Source: Scilla litardierei (Eukaryota; Streptophyta; Magnoliopsida; Asparagales; Asparagaceae). From it: 64,000 bases of DNA. Below, in pieces: positions 20,567-32,572 of this stretch (within the stretch, counting starts at the first letter, position 1; each line of letters starts with the position of its first letter). A program made the position numbers and the translations under genes. Below the pieces are notes generated by a model. The model did not search any database, had not been told where the DNA came from, and saw nothing but the letters and a program-made list of their open reading frames with translations. The DNA is taken from positions 154,114,817 through 154,178,816 of the forward strand of contig CM061132.1 in the NCBI GenBank assembly GCA_030789695.1. The letters run 5' to 3'.

Positions 20567-23500
20567 TGTTTTAGTGGTGGCCCATGCAGGTCCATTTGCA
20601 AATGTGAACCATCGGAACAACGATAATAATTAAAGAATGTCCATTAAATAAATTAGAACATCCAATTTATAAGCCCGGAGTCTAGGGTTTTTAGCGTTCC
20701 TATGCCTTAGGTAGCTGGTAGACGTGTTAGGGCATCTGTCTTAGCTTAGTAGGAACCCATTAGATCAGGACCCTAGCTAGACTTAAATAGACGTCTGTGC
20801 TTGCTAGTTAGGAATCCTTGATTGTTAGCTAGACTCCATGTTAGTGGTTTGTTTGATTGTCCTAAGAGTTACCTTAGTGGTTCCCGCCTAGCTCTGGTCG
20901 TGATAGACTTCTAGAATTCTTTGGTCTCTCCCTTGAGTTCATCGATTTCGGACCAAGCTGAACTCATTTCATCGCTGTCTAGCCCTTAGGGAGTCTTAGC
21001 GCTTAGTCCCATAATCTTTAGCTGGATGACCGTAGGAGATTCCCGTAGATTTTCCTAAGTCGTAAACCTAGGCGTATTTATGTTTTGATCATCCGACCAA
21101 TTCCTTGCCTCGATTCACGTGATCACCACATTTCGAAAATCGTTGACTTCCAAATGTCCTCTTTCGCAAAACTTGATTTTTCCAAAGTTATTATTTCGAT
21201 TTCCCCTTATTAAAAGATTTTCGCTAAGTTTAAATTTTGTTTTAAACCCGCTACGTATATACTTGAATTTCTCACTTTTCGATTGAGTCAAAATTCCTTG
21301 TAGATTTCGGAGTCTAATGGTTGAAATTATAATTGCTATCTCGTAGCCATTTTCTTGTCTATATTTTCGCATTTCGGTTTAAAGACTCCAATACTATTTT
21401 GGAAAAAAAAAATTCGATATACCATTTTCTAACTATGAGATCCATTTTAATCGCATAGCATACATACTTTAAAATCTTTTCCAAGCTAAATGGAATTTCA
21501 ATTGTTATATGTATACTTATATCTTGTACTCTTTCATTGACTTGAATTAATTTTCGGAATTCGAAAGTTTTGACGAGATTTTGATTACTGTTTTATAATG
21601 TTTTACAGCCTATACCTTTCATACCTATTCGAATACCGTGTCTCTTTTCATAAATCGATTTAATTCTGAGCTGCAATTCTATTTTCCAAATTAGATTTAT
21701 GAATTTTCTTTTTATTTATGCTATTCGAATGTCTCGTCGCACTCCCTTAATATACTTTTCAAGTCGCAGATGATTTCAGCTTTCAACAAATCAAGTTATG
21801 TTTAAACATTTTCCCGACGACAGATTTTTGGAAAATTACGTTTCCGTAACCACTTCCCTTGTCCTCAATTCACATGACCACCTCATTACAATTATCCTTG
21901 ATCTTTCAAATGTTTTCCGTTGCAAATCTTGATTCTTCCAAAAGTATTTTCGAATGCTTCTTTATTCGAAGTTTCACTCAATTTAAATTTTGTTCTAAAC
22001 TTCTTTAAATATGTCTCCCTAAATTTCGATGGAGTTAAAAGTCGTTCTTGAATTTTGAAGACTTTTGGTCGTAATTTTAAAATTACTAACTTGTACTATT
22101 CTTCTAACGATGTACCTTTCGCATTTTGATTTTTAAACTTTATTACTATCCTGATGGTTCGATATGCCGTCCTTTTTCCTAACTACAAAAATCTATTTTA
22201 ACCGCTTGTCTTACATACCTTTAGGGGTATTTTTCCAAACTGAATGGGCTTCAACTAATTTTTGTATATATCAATTATAGGTTCGTCGTACTCGTTAAGT
22301 TTAAATTTGTTCGAAACGCTTTTGATATATGTAAGGTTTCATGCTCCTTCGCCGACTTAAATTATTTATGTTTTAAAATATCAAAACTGGTGTTGAGATT
22401 TTTAGATTAGAAGTTTATAATATTTTCTGCATATACCTTCGTATCGATATAAATGTCTTGTCCCTTTTCATATACAAATTTCATTCTGAACCGTATTTCT
22501 ATTTTCCTAACTCGATTCATAATTTCTTTTCTTACTTCTGCCATTAAAATTTTATTCGAAAACACTTTGTGCTTACTTTTAATAACCTTTTCAAGCCCCT
22601 TTGGACTTCGGCTTTTAGCAAGTCGATTTTATGCTCAACATTTTCCATATTTCAGATTTTTGTATTAAAATAATAATAATAATAATTTTTATTACCATTT
22701 CGAAATCATTCCTGACTTAGACCCTTCATAAAACGGTTTAAAAGTTTTAACACTAACTTGATGAGTTTAAATATCCTTTTCTCTTTCCATACTACTAAGA
22801 TATTATCTTTCCATTCACCATACACACTTCTAAGATAATTTCTGAGATATGACTTCAATTATTTTTATATATCGGTACCACGTTCGTTTGCTCGTACATT
22901 AAGATCTTGTATAAATCAATTTTGTTGGCAAATCCGGATTTCTCTAAAAGTATTTACGATATGGTTTATTTGGGATTTCTCTTCAGCTTTAAGATTCGGA
23001 AAACCTTTAGCATGCGCTTAAATTCTCCACACTATACTTGATCTGATTTCAATCTTCGAATCTCAAAACTTTTCCAAAATTTTTAGATTGCTGCCGCATA
23101 ACATTTCTGACCTATGTTTTGATGTTTGAGTAAATGATTTCCTTTTTCCTCATAATAATTTTATATAAGCCAATAAACTGCTTTTCCTCTTATTACGTAT
23201 ATTCGTCTCAAACCCGTTTTCAAACAATTTGTTTTACCGACCGTTTTCATGCTTTTCGATCTTTCTATTCGTTACGCATGTGAGTTCAGTTCCTTCCTTT
23301 TTGTCTAGCCCTTAAAGCTTGTCGTTGCCTGTGTCAACCTTATTATAGTTTGGTGGGCCCATTAGTTAAGTGGTTATGTCGTCGTAGTGTTGATTCCGTG
23401 GTGTGTATATAGTGGTATGGGTGTTGGCATTTGTGTGTTGTGTGTAGGTAATTTTCTGCTTGAGTATGATGTGATATACGTATGATATCAGAATGATAAT

Positions 23501-24264
23501 TTTGGTTGGTACTACTTGTTTTATGAGATGTCGTATGCGTGTATATCAGGAGGTATACCCGACTATTGCATCTCTTAAACTTGTATGTAGTTGATGTGTT
23601 AATATGGTAATTATAAATGGATGGATGTGGTGTGAAAATATGTGATACGTGGATGTGTATGCCTTGGGGTGGTATTGGTATGTGTATGGTTATTGTGTTA
23701 CGTATGTAAATGTCCTGCTATGATTTGAGTCTCACTCAAGCTTGAGTGGGTATACTCTATGTACCTTGGTATAATTGTATGTGGTGATGAATAGTGATGG
23801 GTGATGTATGTATGGTGTTTGAATTGTTTGTGCTTGGTTGTGTTACGCACACGATTGTGGGTGGCTATACCAAAATATAGTTATAGGACTATATGTGAGG
23901 TGAAAATATGGTGAAATATTTGCATGTATTTAAATGACTAAATAAATGTGAAATTATTTTCAAATAAGAGAGGCTTGGTTATTTTTTTAGTAAGTAATAA
24001 GTGTTTATTGTTGTATAAATATATATATTGACTATGTATATGTGATTGAAATACGTGTATGAAATTGATTGACTATAGTAAGTATGAGTGTATTATGTGC
24101 GTGAAAATATGTGTGTAGTGGTAGTAATATTTGATTCCTAGTGCATATATATATAAGCACTCGAAATGAAAGTACTTGGTTGAAGTTATGATGTGATATT
24201 GGTTGAGGGTAGTTACCCGAGCGACTATATATAAGTTAGAAAGTCCGAGGACGGACTTTATTCT
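20567..24264 (+). other. Non-coding interior of the Tekay-like element
   Basis: No frame over about 85 codons and no retroelement motif. From about 21113 it contains diverged long-period tandem copies: 21113-21870 resembles 21875-22690 (for example tcacgtgatcacca and tcacatgaccacc; gtttaaacattttcc and gctcaacattttcc), at offsets of about 760-830 bp. A weaker third copy continues to about 23200. The first part is pyrimidine-rich on the plus strand; 23340-24260 is TG/purine-rich. TGGTGGCCC at 20575 is where a primer-binding site should be, but it fits no tRNA that I recognise. Confidence 0.7.
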
Positions 24265-24277
24265 AAGGTGGGTAGGA
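24265..24277 (+). promoter_or_regulatory. Polypurine tract of the Tekay-like element
   Basis: AAGGTGGGTAGGA directly before the 3' LTR start TGTAACG, the usual Tekay/Del arrangement. Confidence 0.85.
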
Positions 24278-26734
24278 TGTAACGACTGGTTTTTGTATGA
24301 TTGGATTATCAGTGTGTTTTGCTTGTGATGGTGTGTTCTCTCCTTGTGTGGTTTCCATTTCCATAGTTCTCGCTTTCATTCATCTCGTTGAGACTTCCTA
24401 GCTTTCGTTTTCTTTCCTTGTGATGTGATCTTCTAGGTTCTTCCTTAGAATCAAAGAATTCGGAGTAAGTCACTCGTGACGAGCTTCATATCGATCATAT
24501 CTTAGAGTATAAATCGATCCTAGAAGCCATAGAAATCTTCCCGAAGCTTCGCGCTTCGAATCGGCACTTTTCGTGCACGTTAGTTGGTTCAAGAAGATCG
24601 ACCGACCGACTAGATTCCAATTTAGTCGGTCAGGAAATCAACTGGAACCGACTAGTTCCTTGAATCAATTATTCAGGAGTTACTGTTTACTCTTAGTCAG
24701 TCTAAGAACGTTCATCGACCGACTAGATGCTAAACTAGTCGGTCAGTAATTGTTCATGGACCGACTAACTCTAAATCCTATTTTCGTTCAGGAGTTACTG
24801 TTTACACTTAGTCGGTCTGCGTTGGTCGACCGACCGACTAGTTGCCAAACCAGTCGGTCAGTGGTTGTTCTTTGACCGACTAGTCTGTGTTAAAACCCTA
24901 ATTTCTGGGCAGCCGCCAGCCTAGCCTATAAATACCCAACCCAATCGTTTTCTTCTTCTCCAACACGACCCTAAGCCCTAGTTTCTTCCCCTCTAAGCCC
25001 CCATCTTCCTCCTAGCTTCAATCCTTCATTCCAAGCCCTAAATCCATCATCCAATCCATCCATTCACTCTATCTACCTCTCATCTTCCCTAAAATCTCAC
25101 CAAAATCCGTCAAAACCCCAAAATCCCCCAAAACCCTAGTTTCCCCAAACTTCTCCATTTGCTTCCAGATCTAATCCTAGGGTTCCCCGGAGTGTTTCTT
25201 CCGCCTCCTCTCGGTAAGAAATCGATCTACCGTTGTTTTCATATCCTATTGTAATTTTTATGAAACCCTAATAAAATACTTGTGTTTTGATGATTGTTCC
25301 CCATAACAGCGATTCCCCGTAGGCTAGCATCCGCGGAAACAAACCATAGTGACCGTCATCCCCGGTGCTAGGCAAGTGAAACTTGCACTTCTTGGTTTGG
25401 GCCATGTCTTAGGCCATTTCCCTTGTTTTAGCGTAAAAGAGACTAAACGGTGAAAGGATAGCCGTTTAGACGCCCTTGACCTAGCTTGACAACGAAGCTA
25501 GATCCGTCACCCTCATCATGCTCATATGTCACATTTACTTTAAATTAACGGTACGCGAATATGTTCATTGCATTGCATTTTTCCTGTCACGTTTAAATTC
25601 CATTAACGGTACGCAATTATCTGTTCATGGCATTGCATAGTGATTATTTATCGTGATTGCGTAGCACACGCTACAATACCATGTTTCCTGGCTCGTGTTC
25701 CAGAAGCGAGCCCTGTAGTTGGAAACCCCAACGCTCGGATACCGGATAGGTGCACCCCTATGCCAAACACACACTTATTTTCCTGGCTCGTGACCAGAAG
25801 CGAGCATAATGAGTTGCTAACCACAACGCTCGTCACATGTGGGTGGGGTAAGAGATAAGCGGACTGAGCCCGAGTTGGCCTGATCCGCCTTTCGGGCCAG
25901 CAAGTGGACTCTCTAGTGTTTAAGTGACTGATAGTGATAGAGATAAGCGGACTGAGCCCGAGTTGGCCTGATCCGCCTTTCCGGCCAGCAGGTGGACTCT
26001 CTATGCACTAAGTGATAAGTGTTATTAATAGTGATAGAGATAAGCGGACTGAGCCACGAGCTGGCCAGCAGGTGGACTCTCTATGCACTAAGTGATGAGT
26101 GTTAAATGATAAGTGATTAGTGAATTGGTAGCTTTTGCTACATCGTGCATGCTTGTCTCTCTTTTAAATTGTTGCATCATACTTAACTGCCATGTCATTG
26201 CTTAATATTATAATTGCTAGGTTGTTAGTTACTTTCAGTTTCCTTGCACAAGTCTTTCCAGACTTGCTGACATGTGCCCCTCTCTCTTTTGGGTGTCACA
26301 TGTTAGACCCAGAGCCAGAGCTTTGTTGCAGGGGATATGGTGTTGCTGATGTTTGCTGTGGTGGTGAGTGGACACCAGGGGCCTGTCTTGAAGACCGCTC
26401 GTGCTCACTTCCTTTTTAGGTTTGCTGTTAGTCTTTGGTGCGTGGCACCTTTGTATGTAAGTTATACTCTGTTGGCCGTGTTGGGCCTTAGCTTTTCCCT
26501 TTTGAGCCTGGTGGCTTTTCTGTGATATTGTAATTTATTCATGGATATTCAGGGATTCAATAAATTGCTTATTGTCTCATTTTCTTATTGTTATCTTTGT
26601 TTCGTATCGCATTTGCAAGGACTTGCCATAATAAGTGTTTATTTACGCTTATCAGACTTGGAGCCTCACAGCTTCAAGTTTGTGCGGACCTTCTCACGCC
26701 TCGCCTCCACGTTTTTGGGAAGCGGGGCGTGACA
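24278..26734 (+). repeat. 3' LTR of the Tekay-like element
   Basis: Near-identical to 18110-20566. Differences seen include atcgatcat for attgatcat near 24490, cagtctaag for cggtctaag near 24699, and cctccatttg-type changes near 25155. Confidence 0.95.
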
Positions 26735-26739
26735 CTTTG

Positions 26740-29700
26740 GGCCCACCCGGAAGTGGACCTGGTTTGGTCGTGTAAGAATTTATCCGAGCTACCATAGGGC
26801 ATGAAGTCATGGGCCTAAAGTAGCTCCTCTTTCCTATGGCAGTAGCAGGTAAGAGCTGGGCATGTCCTCGGTGGAAGAGCCGAGATGCCTCCAGAAGCCC
26901 ACATGGAGGCCAGTGGAAATGCACTAATACCTTCAGGTTGCAACCTTGCGGTGGGGGAGCATCTCTCAGGTCGGATCTCTTTTGATGATGAGATGTTCAC
27001 GATCCTTGAGACGCTCATTGGGATAGCGACGCTGGAGTAGTGTTCGGTGTCCTCGAGCGTGTACAAAAAGTCCGCCGAGCTCGGGCCCTCGTCGAACCAC
27101 AGTGGACCAACCGTGCCCTTTTGGATAGTGAGGAGATGCATGATGCGTATCGTGCCCGGTACGACATGGCCACCTTGTTCCGCTACGCTCGGCACGACCG
27201 GTAGGCTCAAAGTATTTGGCATGAGGGCTCGGGGTGTTCTCCACGTTCGGCTACGCTCTGCTCGGCACCAATTGTTTAGCTCGACGTGATGCTCGGTTCG
27301 GCCCCGCTATGCTCTGCTCGGCACCGAGCGTCCACCTTTGCGAAAAGAGGTGGACGAACGGCTCGTTAGGGAGAAACGGAGGCCGTTGTTGAAGCTTGCG
27401 TTGTGGTCCGATGGGTCGGAGACGGAGTCGCCGATGACGCGGAACAGGCGGTGCACGGGGAAGGTCCTCGGAGAATTCGACGGTGAGACCCCCAAAGAGA
27501 AAAGACGACGAGCTTCCAAAAACCGCTGAGCAATAGGTCAGGACCCATGGAACTCGGATCAAAGTCGACAGCACCTGTTCGAACCAGGATCAAGGTCATC
27601 GGTCATCAGTGGAGCTTGGATCAGAGTGTCGGCATCCGTGGAGCTTGGATCAGCTTTGAACAGATGTCACGGCCTCGGACGGAGCTCAGGTATCATTCGA
27701 AAGCTTGGGTCGACCGGGGTCGGAAGTGTTGTGGCGTAATGGGGTCGACAAACTTCATACATCCGACGGGTTCGGATGAGTCGACGAGCTTCGCGAATCG
27801 GAGCATCGAGGAGGTGGAGTCCCTGTGCTCATTCAAAGGAGATCCATGCAATGTTTGGTTGGCATGATCTCAAGACTTGGTGAGTACCATGGACCTTCAC
27901 CTGACGACAGAGAACTCGAAGACCTTAATGTCAGGGACCCGGGCGAAGCCCGAAATTTGGGCCTGGGGCCCTGAGCTGAGCTCGCCGGAATTGATATGAT
28001 AACTTCTTGTCGTGGGTGCTTTGAGCTTGGTTCGGTTGACAGAAGGATCTGTTCGTCGGAGGGGCAGTAGCTCGGCAGCGGCTCGCAGTAGCTCGGCAGC
28101 TCGGTATCAGGAGGTCGGTCGTTTGGAGGCGCGATCGATTGTGGCTTTGGATGTCATCCAACCTCGCTCAGGTCCAACCAATTCTGCGGATGGAGGTTGA
28201 ATAACGACTAACATCAATCTGCTCACAAAATCTGGGAGCTCATTATGGTTGGCGGCTCTACATGAAGTGCGACTAGCAGCTGGGCATGTAGCCATATGGC
28301 TCGGCATCTCCCCGAGCTCGGCATCCGCAAGCTCGACTGGGTCGGCTGTTCGTGGTCGAGTATCTCAAACTCGCAACAAAGTGAAGGAAGGAAATTTGTT
28401 AGGAGAGTTATTGCAGTTGATAGAGGAAATATAATTAGCAGGGGGAGTATAGTTCGACCTCAGTGGAATCTTTGAGTTTGATCGACTAAGGGAAGGAGGT
28501 CTGGCACCATCGATCGTCACGAGTGTCAGTCGTCTCGGGCTCCGATCCGCCAAGAGTTCTGACCTCCCAACGAGATCTGAATGATTGAGGCATCGGAGAA
28601 GCTCCGATGAGGATCTGGGGCGAGCTTCTGGGAGCGGGAACTGACAGTTGGGGCGCTTTGTCTCCGATCGCGAGGGTGGTGGCAGCCATCGCTGAGTAGA
28701 CGTCGGGTCTTTGTGCTTCTCCCAAGGCACCAATGTTGGCGTAAGCAAGTATCAACCGCTCGACTGGACCAGAGGAAGCCATGTCGTCACGAGCTAAGGG
28801 AAGCTTAATCGGACCATGAGACTCGATCGGACGAGCAATCGGTCGGATGGACTCCAGTCTTGATCCGTTCCTCCGTCGTCTTCATCGCGAGGCGATGCAA
28901 GTCCGTGGGTGTCGCATTCGTTGTGATCAGGCTCGAGAATGCCCCTTGCTCCTCGGCCTCCGTCAGCGGCTCATTCGCTGCACGTATGGTGTCTTTAAGC
29001 TTCTGGATCTTCAACCGCTCGAAGCTCTCGAGCATCGGTTTTCATGCGTTGGAGGCGTAGGTGGATGCGAGAGCGGCATGGTCGGATCTGACGGTGAACA
29101 TGGGCCGACGAGTGAAATGGGCGACGCCATCGGGTCTCGGGTCGGGATCCAGATCTGGTTGCATCGACGAGAAGGTGGGGAGGAAGATTGAGTCGCTCCC
29201 TGTGCGGTTCCGTCCCCGAGATCTGCAAAGCTTCCCAAAGATCTGCAAACCTTGAGAGGACGATTGAGCGGCAGGGGTGATCTGTGGGGCTTCCCTGCAT
29301 GATTCAGCCCCCGGGATCGGCCTGGAAGAGTTCGAATCACCGGTCGGATCCGGTGCTCGACCCTGGATGGCGATGATAGCAGACTCCAAGCCCTGGAGGT
29401 TGAGCTCGCACGGTGGTCGTACCGCTTTGATGAGGGAGACGACAGCAGACTCCAAGCTCCGAAGTTTGGCGATGGCAGCTTGGAGAGTCGTCGGCAGCCC
29501 TACAAGCCCGACCACCCTGTAGGCTCAGTTGGACTGGTGACGTAGCGCCCTTGGTGGCTCGACGCGGTCACCCACCTCTGAGCAATGGGGCTCGTATGAA
29601 GGACCCTAGTTTAAAGATGAGGCCTCTGCTGAGGCGCTCGTTCTGCTTGGTTGGAAGTTCAGGATGACTCGGGCGTTGCTGCAGATCTCGTCGGATTCCG

Positions 29701-30138
29701 ACGGCCGGGGCAGTCTCCTCCTGGCTCGTTATCAATCACATCCGCGAGAGCGCCCCATCGAGCCCAAATAACGACTCCTCGACTTCACCAATGACCCCGG
29801 CAATGGATCCAGCTTTGCGGCTGTGGGGAAAAAGCTTCTCGGTAACGATCTCCGCAGACTCAGATCTGGTGCTTTCCCCCAGATGTTGGTTTCTTTGAAG
29901 CCCCCAATTTCACAAAGGGTCCTTCGCCGTTCAGACATAGTAGTCCTATGGTCCTCCGTAGAAATAAAATGGTCATCTCGACACCGGGGAGGGGCCTTAA
30001 CGTTGACAGGGGAGAGACTTTAATGGAAGATGAATTTTGGGCAAAACTTTCGTTTTGTGGCAATCTGGTTTTTCGGACATTTGATTAAAAGAAACGAGTC
30101 GTTGTCGATGTGGGTACTGGCATGGGTGTTCGACTCGT
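26740..30138 (-). other. Interior of the Tat-like element, no recognised protein
   Basis: GC-rich sequence full of tcgg/cgag words. On the minus strand frames at 29515-29042 (157 codons) and 27222-26815 (135 codons) are open, but neither shows a Gag, protease, RT or integrase motif. Near 27249 and 27305 a gctctgctcggcacc phrase repeats. A gag remnant in the longer frame is possible but unsupported. Confidence 0.5.
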
Positions 30139-30156
30139 TTCCCACAGACGGCGCCA
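30139..30156 (-). promoter_or_regulatory. Primer-binding site of the Tat-like element
   Basis: On the minus strand TGGCGCCGTCTGTGGGAA lies two bases inside the LTR end. This is the PBS type common in plant Tat-lineage and related LARD elements and fixes the element's orientation. Confidence 0.85.
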
Positions 30157-30158
30157 GA

Positions 30159-31504
30159 TGTTTCAGAGTGTTTTCTCACTACAAAATCGTTGACCGTGGA
30201 CTGCCCGGTCAACGTGGTCAAGGGGCCGATTAGGGTCCCTTGGGTTCGTCGAGCGTGTGTAGACGCGACGCGAATCGGAGATATAGTCGACGCAGAGCAC
30301 GTCAGCTGGGCCGGGTCTGGATCCTCGGCCTCTGGGGGGCTGAGGGGAAGCCTCGGCCCGGTGTGAGGTGCTCGGCCTCGGACGGTCGGGCGACGAGGGG
30401 AAGCCTCGGCGCCTTGCCTTGACGCGCGACCGACGTGGAGCTGAGGGGAAGCCTCCGCTCGGATGGGTGCGCTTGGCCTCGGTCAGTCGGACGATGAGGG
30501 GTAGCCTCGGTCGTCTCTCTTGATGCGCGGCCGGCGTGGAGCTGAGGGGAAGCCTCGGCTCGGATGGATGCGCTCGGCCTCGGTCTCTCCTGGCGTCGAG
30601 GGGTGGCCTCGGCAGAGCGACTGTCTTCTGGTGGTGGAAACGAATGGGCTCGGGGACGAGGGCGCTCAGCTCAGGCTGTGATGACGCTGAGGGGTAGCCT
30701 CGGCGCCGCGAGATCTCCTGGACCTGAATGGACGAAAGAGCTCGTCAGGGGGGTCGGACCTTGGTTCCGACCGAATCCCCTCCGATGCCAAAGTCAGATC
30801 TTGTCTGAGGGAAGCTCGGTGGGATCGGGCTCGGTTCACGGAGAGACCGAGCCCCCATCCTCGAGCCGAGCTATGGAGGAGAAATATGTAAAGGCGGAAG
30901 AAGGTGTAAGATGGAGTTGGTGATACCTATGTTGTAGATCGTCCAGATCCCCCCTCTGGATGATGACCATCCTCCCCTCATATAGGTGACTCCTCCTAAT
31001 AATGTGCCATGATGTGACATCATGGCCATCATTCATGGGGACGTGCAAATGTGGGAAGTTTTGACATCCACTAATTGCGCCCATCTTGATGAGGAGATGA
31101 ATGTCCTAAAGGTGGCCATGATGGCTGGAGTGATGGACTCGGGCGGTTGCCATATCCGGCGGGCCTTGATGGCTGGAGAGTGACGGCCATTTAAGTCGGG
31201 CCATTAAGCCGAGCCATGATGGCTATAGAGTGAAGGTCATTTAAGTCGGGCCATTAAGCCGAGCCATTAAGCCGAGCCATGATGGCTAGAGAGTGATGGC
31301 CTTGGACGGTTGCCATATTTGGCGGATGCTTCCTTGATTTGGGCCTCGATTTCCTCCACTGAGGAAGTGGGCCTTCGTCATGGGTGGAGAATCGCGGCCC
31401 GCCCGTGAGATCCTTGGGCCGAGGCCTCAAGGTCGTAGTAATCCGGTTGACCAGTCATAGTTGACTTTGCTCTTCCGGGCCCGGTCAGAATAGTCCCGTC
31501 AACA
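30159..31504 (-). repeat. 5' LTR of the Tat-like element
   Basis: 1346 bp, same length as the other LTR, about 98% identical by eye. It carries the same seven-fold GAGGGGAAGCCTCGG hairpin array. Confidence 0.9.
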
Positions 31505-32064
31505 CATGTAATTATATATAAAGTATACTAGTCTGAAGTGACATTTTTATAATAAAGAGAGAACTTCAAATAACTTGCCAATGGAAATTATAACATATTA
31601 TAATTTATGTGTGGGATAGAACCAATTAGATTAGGTTTTCGGAATCGGGTTTCACACTTGCTTCAACCAAATTCAATATTTGTGCTTATCTTCATCCATT
31701 TTTATCCATTAAATTGAACAGAGAACATTAAATTGTTATAATTGTTTAAATAAATTCCAAGTAGATTGAACTAAGCCTTTTGATATATATATAAGGCACA
31801 ATGATCTTTTAAAAATGAAGGAGATGAAGGAAAAAAAATGTTTTTCCCGGCAGTTGATTAGAGTATGATATTGTATATTTTACCCTTTGTTTACTAAGAT
31901 TTCCCATAATTTCATGTCAATTGAGCTCTAATTAATGCATATTCTGAACATCCGATCCATCCTAGAGTTATTGTATATTAGGGAAATTATGGGAATTGTA
32001 TGGGAATTTTTTGATGCTTAACTTTCAACATTTAAAATAATCAAGTCTGGCCAAAAATACATAT

Positions 32065-32192
32065 TAGACGTCTGGACGTAAGCCTCCAGATGTCTGAACG
32101 TAGCTGACACTTTTACATGCAAAGTTCAGATGCACCAGACGTCTGAGTTCATAGTCCAGGAGTCTGACTCCCCAACTTCAGACGTCTGGTCG
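32065..32192. repeat. Phased AGACGTCT motif cluster
   Basis: AGACGTCT or one-base variants start at 32065, 32087, 32136, 32157 and 32179 (steps 22, 49, 21, 22), usually as CCAGACGTCTGG/A. The cluster looks like the U3 motif arrays of other LTRs in the window, but no LTR ends can be assigned here. Confidence 0.75.
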
Positions 32193-32572
32193 GCCTTCGT
32201 CGTCCCTAGCCCAAGATGATGATCACATGGCCTCAAATCAGATTTTCACCAATTTTGATGCGAAAATTGACTATTTTGTATCATGGAACGGGAAGATCAA
32301 TGCTATGATTTGGTTTTGAAAGGAGAAGAGAAGAGGAAGAAGAGAAGACAACGAGCGTTCTTTTTTTCACAAAACGGAAATGAGATCAAAACATAAATTT
32401 GATTAGATTTTCATAATCTCCATTCTCACCTCCATTTTGGGCCAAAATAGAGGTTTATTAACCTCTATCTTGGCTCTCAAACAAACCTCGGGTTGGTCTT
32501 TTGGAAGTATGTGTATCAAACCTCCAAAATTTTCTAAACTACATCCTACCTCCGTTGCTAAACGGGGCCTAA

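Larger units (their letters stand above)
18110..26734 (+). mobile_element. Tekay/Del-like Ty3/gypsy LARD, complete and very young
   Basis: Two 2457-bp LTRs (TGTAACGACT to GCGTGACA) enclose 3.7 kb of non-coding DNA. They are exactly 6168 bp apart at every point checked, and I count about five mismatches and no indel. A perfect duplication CTTTG flanks it (18105-18109, 26735-26739). LTR ends and polypurine tract are of the Tekay/Del chromovirus type, and a diverged LTR of the same family occurs at 53907-56973. No Gag, protease, RT or integrase is encoded, so it must have used proteins supplied by other elements. Confidence 0.93.
15941..31504 (-). mobile_element. Tat-like Ty3/gypsy element, non-autonomous, with nested insertion
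   Basis: Two direct 1346-bp LTRs (15941-17286 and 30159-31504) begin TGTT and end AACA in plus orientation and differ at about two dozen positions. A perfect 5-bp duplication CATGT flanks the element (15936-15940, 31505-31509). The primer-binding site and polypurine tract place the 5' end on the right, so it reads on the minus strand. The internal region (17287-18109 plus 26740-30158, about 4.2 kb) has no gag or pol I can recognise. This looks like a large non-coding derivative (LARD) mobilised in trans. Confidence 0.88.
15096..32569 (+). mobile_element. PIF/Harbinger element, split by a nested insertion
   Basis: The left TIR GGCCTCGTTTGGCTACGGAGG (15096-15116) matches the complement of the right end GGCCCCGTTTAGCAACGGAGG (ending 32569) at 18 of 21 bases. 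The 3-bp duplication TAA flanks both ends (15093-15095, 32570-32572), which is the PIF/Harbinger rule. Without the 15941-31504 insertion the element is about 1.9 kb. It carries a broken transposase fragment at 15570-15885. The right part, 31505-32569, has no readable protein but contains the AGACGTCT motif cluster, so it may hold a further insertion. Confidence 0.75.

Noticed and set aside
19472..26797. Pairs of identical small ORFs 6168 bp apart
   Set aside because: They lie in the two LTRs of the Tekay-like element and are duplicated only because the LTR is.
28700..28740. Second PBS-like phrase ttggtgccttgggagaagc on the minus strand
   Set aside because: It differs too much from the PBS at 30139 and has no LTR end next to it.
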